Part shown: piece by piece, positions 16,108-25,200 of the stretch | How positions within the stretch are numbered: position 1 is the first letter of the stretch | How the letters are laid out: each line of letters begins with the position of its first letter | Source: an uncultured Clostridia bacterium | Lineage (GTDB): Bacteria; Bacillota; Clostridia; Oscillospirales; Acutalibacteraceae | Assembly (NCBI GenBank): GCA_945948515.1 | Contig: CAMFBH010000010.1 | Coordinates: 1-58,289, forward strand | DNA length: 58,289 bases | Direction: 5' to 3' | Notes under the pieces: model-generated | Told to the model about the DNA's origin: nothing | The model's input: only the letters and a program-made list of their open reading frames with translations | Database searches by the model: none | Program-made: the position numbers and the translations under genes

Positions 16108-17698
16108 AATCTGTAAATCTTCCTGTGAAATCAGGCTCAATCAGCGGAATTCCGAATAAATCAACGGCACCCTTAATTAACTCTTCAGTTGATTTAAACA
16201 CAATTTCGTGTCCTGAAAAAACAACCGAATAAACGGCAAGGTCCTTAAATTTCGGATCCATTTCATTGATTATTTTTACTGTGTTATCGCTGTTAAAATA
16301 GAATGTGAAAATTCTTACATGAGCGGTTTGAATAGGTCTAATCCAAAGCTTAAGAGAGCCGTCGCTCTGCCATGAAGCCTTGCTGTATGCAGTGTAGTTT
16401 AAGTCACCGAGCCTCATTGGAGAAATGCCGTATTCACCGTTAAGTCCAACTTCAATAGTGTTTTCGTATTCCTTTTCGCGCCATGTAAATAAAAGATTGT
16501 CATCTGTAAAATTAAAGCGCATCATATTGATTTTTCCGGGCTTGTTGTAAAGCATTTGAGTAACCGATATAGAAACAACGGAAACGAATTCGCTTGTTTT
16601 ACATTCGATTGTTCTGTTGTTAATTCTTTTTTCGGCTTCATAATTTCTCGGATGAATAATCGGCTGCTTCACGGAACAGGCTTCGGCAGTCTTGCGCAGC
16701 TCAGCATAGTCTTTTTCGTTTTCCTCAAGAGCTTCGTATTCAAATGCGCTTGGAAAATGCTTCCAGAAAACCTTCATAACCTCATAGTCCTGAGCATGAC
16801 CGCAGTTCATAACAATCATTGCATCATAATCAGGCAGGAAGAAGCATCTTTGACCGTAAAGACCGTCGGCTCTGTAACTGTTTGCAATCGGGTTGCGCCA
16901 AAATTGGAAGCCGTAGCCGTTAACATTGTCAATATAGCTGTCGGCAACGCTTTCTGTTTGCTTTGCGGTTGCTTCCTTAACCCAAAATTCAGGGATGAGC
17001 TGAGTTGAATCCTTGTATTTTCCTTCGTGAAGATAGGGATAAAAGAATTTAGCGAGATCCTCGCTCTTCATATAGAGGCCCCATCCTCCGGCACAAACAC
17101 CGTTTTTATCCGTTTCCCAGAAAGGCTTTTCAATTCCGAGGGGTTCAAGAAGCCTTGGGTAAAGATAATCAATAACATTCATTCCCGTAACTCTTGAAAC
17201 TATTGCACTAAGCATATAAGTATTTTCGCTTATGTAGTTGAATTTTGTGTCCGGAGGTGCAAGAAACGGAGCGTGGAAGTAATTCTTTATCCAATCCGTA
17301 CCCCCCTTATTTTCAAAAACGGTAATAAGCTTATCACTTCTCATTGTCAGCAGCATTCTGACTGTAAGATTGTTGTTGACCGGAAGCTTTGCGCTTTTGT
17401 ACTCAGGGAAAAACTTACTGATTTTATCATCAAGACTAATCAGACCCTCGCTTACGCAAAAGCCGATTGCCGTTGAAGTAACGCTTTTGCTCATTGAATA
17501 CAAAACATGGGGCGTTTCGCGGTTATAGGGAGCCCAGAAGCACTGAGCAAATATTTTTCCGTGACGAACCATTGTAAAGCTGTGAACATTAAGACCTTTT
17601 GCGTTTATCTCATCTATGAAAGCTTTGACGCTGCTGCTTTTAACACCAACCGATTCGGGAGTGGTGTGTTCAAATTCGGCGTCTTTGAGTTTTTTCAT
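16106..17698 (-). CDS. Serine hydrolase of the beta-lactamase/esterase (class C-like) family, with extra C-terminal domain
   Basis: The 530-residue product has the penicillin-binding/beta-lactamase fold. The nucleophile motif SMSK (S68-x-x-K71) lies in VLYSMSKSVTSTAIGF, and a tyrosine motif region (FNYISENTYML, about residues 154-164) fits the YxN position. No signal peptide or anchor is seen, so it appears cytoplasmic. Residues from about 360 to 530 form an additional, beta-rich domain not needed for catalysis and not recognised. GAGGAG lies 6 bases before the ATG. Family members include esterases, D-aminopeptidases and lactamases; activity cannot be specified. Confidence 0.82.
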   Translation of the reverse strand: MKKLKDAEFEHTTPESVGVKSSSVKAFIDEINAKGLNVHSFTMVRHGKIFAQCFWAPYNRETPHVLYSMSKSVTSTAIGFCVSEGLISLDDKISKFFPEYKSAKLPVNNNLTVRMLLTMRSDKLITVFENKGGTDWIKNYFHAPFLAPPDTKFNYISENTYMLSAIVSRVTGMNVIDYLYPRLLEPLGIEKPFWETDKNGVCAGGWGLYMKSEDLAKFFYPYLHEGKYKDSTQLIPEFWVKEATAKQTESVADSYIDNVNGYGFQFWRNPIANSYRADGLYGQRCFFLPDYDAMIVMNCGHAQDYEVMKVFWKHFPSAFEYEALEENEKDYAELRKTAEACSVKQPIIHPRNYEAEKRINNRTIECKTSEFVSVVSISVTQMLYNKPGKINMMRFNFTDDNLLFTWREKEYENTIEVGLNGEYGISPMRLGDLNYTAYSKASWQSDGSLKLWIRPIQTAHVRIFTFYFNSDNTVKIINEMDPKFKDLAVYSVVFSGHEIVFKSTEELIKGAVDLFGIPLIEPDFTGRFTD

Positions 17699-17847
17699 GT
17701 TATGCTCCTCTCTTTCATTCTATAAGAATAGTTTATAACATTTTGTAATAAAAGTATATACCCATTGGCAATAATGGACAAAAAATTAAACTTGTCTTTT
17801 AATAGCTAAAACGAAGTAACATATTTATAATATAATAAAATACTTTG

Positions 17848-17876
17848 TTGAAAAAAAACAATAATTGTTGTACAAT
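17848..17876 (+). promoter_or_regulatory. Sigma-A-type promoter for the nucleotide-sugar dehydratase
   Basis: -35 TTGAAA (17848-17853), a 17-base spacer and -10 TACAAT (17871-17876). The spacer holds the palindrome AACAATAATTGTT. The 32-base element 17845-17876 is 28/32 identical to 34834-34865, upstream of the decarboxylase gamma gene. The rest of the 219-base gap shows no gene. Confidence 0.7.
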
Positions 17877-17917
17877 TAAAAAAAGCGTGTTTGAATATTT
17901 AATCATTCGGTGGTCTT

Positions 17918-19813
17918 ATGGATAAAAAAGTTAGGGAAAAGAAGTTCTCAGCGTTTTGCAGAAAATTTTTGCTGGCATTTATTGATGTTGTGCTTTTCTT
18001 TGCCAGTAATGTTGCACTCGTATATTTAACCAACGGCGGACAAATTGAAGGTATTGGATATTCCAATGAGCTGTTGTTTAATTATACTCACGCAATTATA
18101 ACAGCTTGCGGAGTTATAATTATCAACTGGGTAATGGGGCTTTACAGAAGCGTGTGGAGCTTTGCGGGAATAGACGAAACGGTGCGCTGTGCAGTTGCAG
18201 CTGTTCTTGACACGGCATTCTTGTTTGCTGTTGACAGAGTGATTTTTCCGAAATTTTTCTCCACCATCAATAAAATCGGTTTTTACGCGTATCTTTTTGA
18301 GATAGTGCTCGTTATGTTCTGTATAGCATTTCTGAGAATCGGATACCGAGTAATAAGAAGATCTCTCGGCGAAATAGATAATAAATTTATAAAACGCTCA
18401 ACAAAAAAAAGAGTTATGATTGTCGGCGCAGGCTTTATGGGCAATTTCGTTATAGAGGAAATGCGAAAAACAGACTATAAAATCGGTGTTCCTATTTGTC
18501 TTATAGACGATAATCCGGCAAAAAAGGGTAAAAGGCTCAATGGTGTAAAAATTGTCGGAAATTGCGAGCAAATCCCGTTAATAGTTAAAACGCGCAGGAT
18601 TGACACAATAATAATATGCGTGCCGTCAGCGAGTAAGCTTCGCCAGCGTGAAATTCTTGATATTTGCCTTAAAACGAGCGCGCAAGTTAAGATTTCTCCG
18701 TCAATGACCGAGTTTTTGGAATCTCCTAACAGCGGAAAGAAAATAAGAGATGTTGAAATTTCCGACCTTATCTCAAGGCAGGAGGTTAAGCTTGATAAAA
18801 AGGTATGCCGTTATCTTATAGGAGAAACGGTTCTCGTTTTGGGAGGCGGCGGCTCAATCGGCTCTGAAATATGTAATCAGGTTGCAAGATATAATCCTAA
18901 ATGTATTGTAATTTTTGATATATATGAAAACTGTGCATTTGAACTTCAAAACGAGCTCAAAAATAAATACGCCGATATTATAGATATAAATGTCAGAATC
19001 GGTTCAGTTCGAGATATTGAAAGAATTCGAGAGGTTTTCAGAGAATTCAGACCGGGAGTGGTTTTCCATGCCGCAGCCCACAAGCATGTTCCGCTTATGG
19101 AGGATTCTCCCTGTGAAGCCGTTAAAAATAATGTTTTGGGAACCTATAATGTTGCCTGTGTAAGCGCTGAATTTAAGGCAAAGAAAATGGTTATTCTTTC
19201 AACTGATAAGGCGGTAAATCCAACAAATGTTATGGGCGCAACAAAAAGAATAACCGAAATAATAATTCAATATATGAATCAAAAATATCCCGAAACCGTT
19301 TTTGCAGCGGTTCGTTTCGGAAATGTTCTCGGCTCACACGGTTCGGTTGTTCCGATATTTAAGCAGAAGATTGCTCAAGGCGGTCCCGTGTGCGTAACCC
19401 ATCCGGATATAACAAGATATTTCATGACTATACCCGAAGCCGCACAGCTTGTTTGTCAGGCGGGCGGTCTTGCAAACGGCGGTGAGGTTTTTGTTCTTGA
19501 TATGGGAGAGCCTGTTAAAATAATGGATCTTGCCAAAAATCTTATTAAGCTTTCGGGTTTTGAGGTTGATGAAATCGGAATAAAAATTGTTGGCTTGCGG
19601 CCGGGAGAAAAGCTTTATGAAGAGCTTGCAATGGAAAGCGAGATTTCAACAAGGAAAAAAACTTCAAACAATAAGATTTTCGTTACTATGCCTGAAGAAA
19701 TCAGTGATGAAAGCTTCAATGAAATGCTTGAAAAGTTAAATACTGTGAATTCCGATAATGTCAGAGAAGTTCTGAAAAGCATAGTACCAAATTATCATCC
19801 TGCGGAAAACTGA
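17918..19813 (+). CDS. Membrane-bound nucleotide-sugar 4,6-dehydratase (PglF/WbpM/CapD-like)
   Basis: The 631-residue product has about four N-terminal transmembrane helices (to about residue 150). A degenerate Rossmann domain (MIVGAGFMGNFV, about 166) follows, then a catalytic SDR domain starting VLVLGGGGSIGSEI (about 306). The catalytic stretch STDKAVNPTNVMGATKR has Met-439 and Lys-443 in a M-x-x-x-K arrangement, the Tyr-to-Met swap described for long membrane-bound UDP-GlcNAc 4,6-dehydratases such as WbpM and PglF. The expected product is a 4-keto-6-deoxy UDP-sugar for diacetamido-sugars in capsule or glycoprotein glycans. No glycosyltransferase or aminotransferase for the pathway is adjacent. 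It is 9 bases ahead of ktrB. Confidence 0.88.
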   Translation: MDKKVREKKFSAFCRKFLLAFIDVVLFFASNVALVYLTNGGQIEGIGYSNELLFNYTHAIITACGVIIINWVMGLYRSVWSFAGIDETVRCAVAAVLDTAFLFAVDRVIFPKFFSTINKIGFYAYLFEIVLVMFCIAFLRIGYRVIRRSLGEIDNKFIKRSTKKRVMIVGAGFMGNFVIEEMRKTDYKIGVPICLIDDNPAKKGKRLNGVKIVGNCEQIPLIVKTRRIDTIIICVPSASKLRQREILDICLKTSAQVKISPSMTEFLESPNSGKKIRDVEISDLISRQEVKLDKKVCRYLIGETVLVLGGGGSIGSEICNQVARYNPKCIVIFDIYENCAFELQNELKNKYADIIDINVRIGSVRDIERIREVFREFRPGVVFHAAAHKHVPLMEDSPCEAVKNNVLGTYNVACVSAEFKAKKMVILSTDKAVNPTNVMGATKRITEIIIQYMNQKYPETVFAAVRFGNVLGSHGSVVPIFKQKIAQGGPVCVTHPDITRYFMTIPEAAQLVCQAGGLANGGEVFVLDMGEPVKIMDLAKNLIKLSGFEVDEIGIKIVGLRPGEKLYEELAMESEISTRKKTSNNKIFVTMPEEISDESFNEMLEKLNTVNSDNVREVLKSIVPNYHPAEN

Positions 19814-19822
19814 GTGTTATAA

Positions 19823-21178
19823 ATGAAAAAAATTAAAAGCTTAGGTAAAAACTACACATTTTTTTATCCGAAAATCGCCGCTCTGGGTTTCGGAGCGATT
19901 ATTCTTTTGGGAACCGTTCTGCTAATGCTTCCCATTTCCGTTAAGAGCGGAAGCATCAGCTTTATTGATGCGTTGTTTACCTCAACATCAGCAACATGTG
20001 TTACGGGTCTGATAATTTATGATACCTTTCAGAAATTTACCCTGTTCGGTCAGCTTGTGATACTTTGCTTGATTCAGGTAGGCGGCTTGGGATTTATAAC
20101 AATTTTATCGGTATTTGTTAGAATTGTAAAAAAGCGAATGGGACTCAGAGAAAAAATGCTCGTAAAGGAGAGCGTAAGTTCGGTAAACTACGGTGATGTA
20201 AAAAGCATAAGCAAAATGGCTTTTGCCTTTACCGTAGCTTGTGAGGTTGTCGGAGCCGCTATTCTTTCAACACGGTTTATTCCTTCAATGGGATTTAAAA
20301 ACGGTCTTTATACCTCTGTATTCCTTTCGGTTTCAGCATTCTGCAATGCCGGATTTGATGTGATGGGTAGATTGGAGCCCAAATCATCTCTCATGACTCT
20401 TAACGACGACCCAATTGTTATTCTCACAATTTCAGCGCTTGTTATAATAGGCGGAATCGGTTTTCTTGTTTGGGATGATGTTAAAGAGAATAAATTGAAA
20501 TTTAAAATGTATCGGCTTCATTCAAAGCTTGTTCTTTCAACAACTACCATACTGCTGTTCAGCGGTACGATTTTGTTTTTACTGTTTGAATACTCAAACA
20601 CTTTGGAGGGAATGAACTTCGGTGATAAATTACTGAATGCTTTTTTTGCGTCTGTCACTCCGCGAACGGCGGGATTTAATACTTTAGATGTTGCTTCAAT
20701 GAGCGCTCCTTCAAAGGCTTTGACTGTGTTTTTTATGCTCGTGGGCGGCTCAAGCGGTTCAACGGCAGGAGGTATAAAAACAACAACTCTTGCGGTTTTG
20801 GTTTTGTGCGCCGTATCAACTGTTAAAAATAAAAACAGTGTTGAAGTCTTTAATAAAAGGCTTGATGACACGGCGGTAAAAAAAGCTGTTTCGATAGCAG
20901 TTATGAATATTGCACAAATATTTGCCGCAACTTTCATTATTTGCGCGATTCAAAGTGAGTTTTCGTTTTCAAGCGTTCTTATTGAAACAACCTCTGCAAT
21001 GGGAACGGTAGGTATGTCGGCAGGAATAACACCGGAGCTTTCGCTTATCCCAAAGCTAATAATTATTTCAATGATGTTTATAGGAAGGCTCACAACGCTT
21101 GTTTTTGCACTTTCATTTGTGTCACCGAGAGCGCACAGTGCAACCCAAAAACCGCAGGAAAGAATTCTTGTGGGGTAA
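19823..21178 (+). CDS. ktrB: Potassium uptake channel subunit, KtrB/TrkH family
   Basis: The 451-residue integral membrane protein has four M1-P-M2 repeats with degenerate filter loops: TSATCVTGL, AFCNAGFD, TPRTAGFNT and TSAMGTVGMS. The glycine in each loop is the K+ filter position. Length fits KtrB (about 450) rather than longer TrkH. It works with the cytoplasmic nucleotide-binding KtrA encoded directly downstream. The N-terminus is cytoplasmic and basic. The start ATG lies 9 bases after the dehydratase stop, so the two are probably co-transcribed. Confidence 0.93.
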   Translation: MKKIKSLGKNYTFFYPKIAALGFGAIILLGTVLLMLPISVKSGSISFIDALFTSTSATCVTGLIIYDTFQKFTLFGQLVILCLIQVGGLGFITILSVFVRIVKKRMGLREKMLVKESVSSVNYGDVKSISKMAFAFTVACEVVGAAILSTRFIPSMGFKNGLYTSVFLSVSAFCNAGFDVMGRLEPKSSLMTLNDDPIVILTISALVIIGGIGFLVWDDVKENKLKFKMYRLHSKLVLSTTTILLFSGTILFLLFEYSNTLEGMNFGDKLLNAFFASVTPRTAGFNTLDVASMSAPSKALTVFFMLVGGSSGSTAGGIKTTTLAVLVLCAVSTVKNKNSVEVFNKRLDDTAVKKAVSIAVMNIAQIFAATFIICAIQSEFSFSSVLIETTSAMGTVGMSAGITPELSLIPKLIIISMMFIGRLTTLVFALSFVSPRAHSATQKPQERILVG

Positions 21179-21232
21179 ATATATAAATGTTTTAAATTTA
21201 GTTTTTAATATATAGTACAAGGCGGGTATATT

Positions 21233-21877
21233 ATGAAAACAATTCTTGTAATCGGAGCAGGCGAGTTCGGAAGGCATCTCGCTATGCAAATGTTCAGTCT
21301 CGGCAATGAGGTTATGCTTGTTGACCGGCAGGAGAAAATCATTAACGAAATCAGCAAAGAGGTAACAACCTGTGAAATCGGCGATTATACAATAAAAAGT
21401 AATCTTGAGGCTCTCGGAGTTGATGATTATGATTATATATTTGTTTGCGTGGGTGATTTCAAATCAAGTCTTGTAATTGTTGACACGCTTAAATCAATCG
21501 GCGCCGGATTTATAATTGCTAAAGCATCAAATGAAATTCATGAACGCTTTCTTATTATGAGCGGTGCAGACAGAGTTGTTTATCCCGAGCGTGATATTGC
21601 ATTTAATATGGCGGTTGAATACAGCAATTCAAATGTATTTGATTTTGTTCCTTTAAGCGGAGAAACGGGAATTTATGAAATTAAAACTCCGCAGAATTGG
21701 ATAGGAAAGAGCCTGAGAGATGTGAATGTCCGCAAAAACCACGGAGTAACAGTAATTGCAAGTAAGTATGCAAACAGCGTAACCGCAATAACGGATGCTG
21801 ATTATGTTTTTACTCCGAGCGAGCATATTTTTGTTATCGGTGCGGAAAAGGATATAAAAAGAATAACAAAAAATTAG
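21233..21877 (+). CDS. ktrA: Potassium uptake regulatory subunit, KtrA/TrkA family
   Basis: The 214-residue cytoplasmic RCK protein has a Rossmann nucleotide-binding domain starting ILVIGAGEFGRHLAMQM (residues 3-19), with the acidic residue at the end of the second strand (VDRQ). A C-terminal TrkA_C-like domain covers about residues 140-214. A single RCK copy and short length match KtrA rather than two-copy TrkA. It gates KtrB in response to ATP/ADP or c-di-AMP in studied homologues. It follows ktrB after 54 bases and precedes a clear terminator. Confidence 0.92.
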   Translation: MKTILVIGAGEFGRHLAMQMFSLGNEVMLVDRQEKIINEISKEVTTCEIGDYTIKSNLEALGVDDYDYIFVCVGDFKSSLVIVDTLKSIGAGFIIAKASNEIHERFLIMSGADRVVYPERDIAFNMAVEYSNSNVFDFVPLSGETGIYEIKTPQNWIGKSLRDVNVRKNHGVTVIASKYANSVTAITDADYVFTPSEHIFVIGAEKDIKRITKN

Positions 21878-21893
21878 ATATTATTACGATTAG

Positions 21894-21921
21894 AAAAACG
21901 GCATTTTTTATGCCGTTTTTT
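21894..21921 (+). terminator. Intrinsic terminator after ktrA
   Basis: AAAAACGGCA (21894-21903) pairs with TGCCGTTTTT (21911-21920) around a T-rich loop and ends in a T-run. It closes the dehydratase-ktrB-ktrA unit. Confidence 0.85.
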
Positions 21922-22094
21922 CTTTATAAAAATGCCTCAAACCCTTGCAGGAGATGTGTTACAGCAAAAAAATAAAAAACAATATTGAACATGTGTACAT
22001 TATAATGCAAATAATTTGCAAACTAAATATGAACAAATTGTAAACAATATTAAAGTGATTGGTGTTAAGTTTGTGTTAAATCGTCGTTATATTG
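21922..22094. other. AT-rich intergenic region upstream of the large surface-protein gene
   Basis: The gap between ktrA and the next gene is 324 bases. Beyond the terminator and promoter listed separately, I see no open frame with a ribosome site. It contains short inverted repeats: GCAAA-TAA-TTTGC near 22008 and ATTGTAAACAAT at 22037-22048. The latter shares its arms with the repeat that overlaps the promoter at 22091-22102. Confidence 0.5.
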
Positions 22095-22102
22095 TTGACA
22101 AT
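22037..22102. repeat. Pair of ATTGT-NN-ACAAT inverted repeats (possible operators)
   Basis: ATTGTAAACAAT (22037-22048) and ATTGTTGACAAT (22091-22102) are two 12-base palindromes with identical arms, 54 bases apart. The second covers the -35 box of the promoter. Such placement fits repressor half-site pairs, but AT-rich sequence makes chance occurrence possible. Confidence 0.35.
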
Positions 22103-22123
22103 CCTTATATGTTGTGATAATAT
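22095..22123 (+). promoter_or_regulatory. Sigma-A-type promoter for the large secreted protein
   Basis: Perfect -35 TTGACA (22095-22100), a 17-base spacer and -10 TAATAT (22118-22123). The predicted start near 22130 leaves a leader of about 70 bases before ATG 22202. Confidence 0.65.
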
Positions 22124-22201
22124 ATAACCGTATTATTTTATTATGCGCGTGCTATGCAGTACGCAACTAATGTTTTTATTGAATTCGAAGGAGGAATTTG
22201 C

Positions 22202-25200
22202 ATGAAAACGAAAAAAAGCAAAAAGGCTTTGTCGCTGATGCTGGCGTTTCTTATGGCAGTATCTTCGTTAACCGTTGGCTTTGTTGCGTTTGGTGCTGAT
22301 TCGGCAGATGCCCTCACCAATCTCGACAGTGCTATTACGGCGTACGAAACGGCAATGGTGAACAACACCAAAGCCTCAGGTCTTGCAAATGCTTATAAGG
22401 CTTATTATCAAGCATTGCAGTACATGGACGCTGCAAAATACGGAAGTCAAGATTTATCCAAGGCTCAAACCTTTGCGGATAAGCTTAACAGCGCTGTTAC
22501 AGCAATGGCAGCTTCATCACCCAAGTTCCCGTCTCAAACATCAACAGTTGATATCGGAACCAATGATGTAAGTAACACGGTAACAAACGGAATGTCCGGT
22601 GTTGTTTACTACCAGGGCATGAACAGAGCAGCAAGAATGGGTACTGTTTATGTTGAGCAGGGTAACTCGGATACTCAGGAAGAGGTTTATGCAGGTAACT
22701 ATGTATTCCTTTACGACGGTTCAACTCCAAACACTATTCCCGTAATGATTATTCACGGTAATAATGTTAGCAAAAAGTTCAGTGCTACTAAATACAACCG
22801 CGGATTGAAGGGTATTTATCTCGGAACGGCAAATACCAATCTTTCATTGGTTAACAGCACTTGGAATACAGACAATTCTGCTCCTAATGTTTTCTCCTTG
22901 AGCGGCGGCAACACAACTGCAGTTTCTGCTGTTAGGGGAACATTCAACGGTTTCTCTCAGTGGAAAAATAACACAGTAACTTGGTACGGACTTTCAAATG
23001 TGCTTAAGTACACAGGAACTCCAACTACATATTTAACAACAATCGATACAAGATTTGATTTCTATAACCACGACAGTAAGTACACCGGCGGTATAGCTGC
23101 AAGCGGTTACATAACAGACGGTCTTGAAACAGGTTCAATCACAACCGGAAAATCTTCTTCAACCGGAAACGGCTACGGCTATGTTCTTAATCTCAAAGCA
23201 ATGCAGGATGCAATTGATGCCGGTATTGAAGCTACAAGAAACTACAAGGATAAAACCTATGCAAGCGCACTTGCTCTTATGGAGGCTGTAGATGCAGCAG
23301 CAGGAGCTGATTATTCGGCAACAGATTTTGCAACAAACACACAAACTGCATGCTCAACAGTTGCAGGTGATATGCAGAGTAAAGCAAGTGCCGTAACAAC
23401 AGCGGTTGCAGGTCTCACTGATAATGTTACAACCACTGCGGATTCCGGCTACGGTCAGTTGAGAGAGCAGATTAACGCAACAAAAGAAATCTACGGCGAC
23501 GGCACAAATAAAGTCGGTTGGGATGAAACATCATGGACCAAATTCACAGCAGCTTACACAGCAGCTGTTACAGCTATGGATAACCTTAATCCCGACGGAA
23601 ATGCTGATAAATATACAGCAGATGCCGCAACTCTTGCAACAAATCTTAAAAACAACAGACCCTTTAAAGCAAATATGGCAGATGATCATGTTTATGCAGA
23701 AGAATACGCAGATGCAGTTAACAGAACACAGTCTTATTATACAACTTCAACTTGGGCAGCTCTTCAAACTGCTATAGATGAAACTTATCCTGCAGTTTAT
23801 CCGAACGGAATTGCAAACGGAACCGAAATTACCGAAGCAAATCAGTCGGTAATGGATGGCTATGCACAAACACTTGCTACGGCTATTGCAGGCCTCAGAC
23901 TTGACACAACAAGGCTTGAAGAACTTATAGTAACTGCAAAGGCTATTGATCAAACTCAGATTCTTGATGCTAATGCTTTAGTAAAAGCTATAAGCCAAGC
24001 AGATCAGTTTGTTAAAGATGCTGAAAACGGAATTATTTCCGGTAAAAACGGAGAAATTCTTTATGACGAAGCTTTGCAGAAATTGCAGGCTGCGATTGAC
24101 TATGCAAACACTCCTTATACAATGTACACAAACGGAACTGTTGAAGATACCTATGTTCGTTCAAATACCGCACAGGAGATATCTTGGAACAATGGCTTCA
24201 ACAAGTCAAGCGTTATTGCACCTTCAGGTAAAGTTGTTATTAAAACGCAGGGAGCGGTTCTTAATAACATAAGCATCGGTGAAACTGCTTTCTCAATGTG
24301 GTCTAAGGCGTATAACTTTGATCAGTCGCTCTTTACAACAGGTATCAACGGAATAAGCCAAAAATCGGTAACTGTTGATTCAATCACATATTCACTTAAC
24401 TGGACCGGCACAAGCTGTAATTATGACACAGTAACATTCGCCGGCTCAGTTCCTGGCGGAAGCACAATCGATCCGAGCGATCTCAACGCAATCCTTTTCA
24501 GCGGAACAGTTTGCGATGCTTACGGAAATGCAGGAAACTACCCCAGAGTTATGCTTGGTCACGATTCTACAAACTACGCAACAGGTACTCTTACAGGTGA
24601 TGTTCTTGTCAACATTCCTGCTGCATCAATCGCAGCAGGCGGTGCAGGATATAAGGATTATACCCTTTCAGCAACCTTCTATGCTCATGAGGCTAGTAAG
24701 AGAAAAGAGGGTGCTATTACCTACGGTGAAGTTAATAACGATACCTTCACATACACACCCTCATTCACATTGGTTGATATTTCAACACTCTGCACACTTC
24801 AAAACAACGCTCAGAAGTTAATTGACAACGAGCTTAATACTGACGGCCTTTATTATACAATAGAATCAATGGCAAGGCTTCAGGAAGCTATGACAGGTTC
24901 TAAGCTCATAACTAACAGCGGTGCTTTCAATGGCTATGAGTCTGCGGCAGCTTATGTTGCTGCTGCAAAAGAGGCTTATAGCAATCTTCAGGCTGCAATC
25001 AGCGGCATGCAGCGTCAGACCTATACAATCACCTTCATCAGCCACGATGGCACAACAACAAAGAGCGATTATAAAACAGGCGACACTGTTGTTATTCCCA
25101 ATGTAACTCAAACATATGAAGAGGTTAGCTCGGTTGACGGTAAGAAATACCTCTACACCTTCCAGGGTTGGGACAAAGAAGTTGTAACAATAGTTAACGA

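Noticed and set aside
22154-22201. Earlier in-frame start for the large surface protein
   Set aside because: It adds 16 residues ahead of a classical signal peptide. GGAGG is correctly placed only for ATG 22202.
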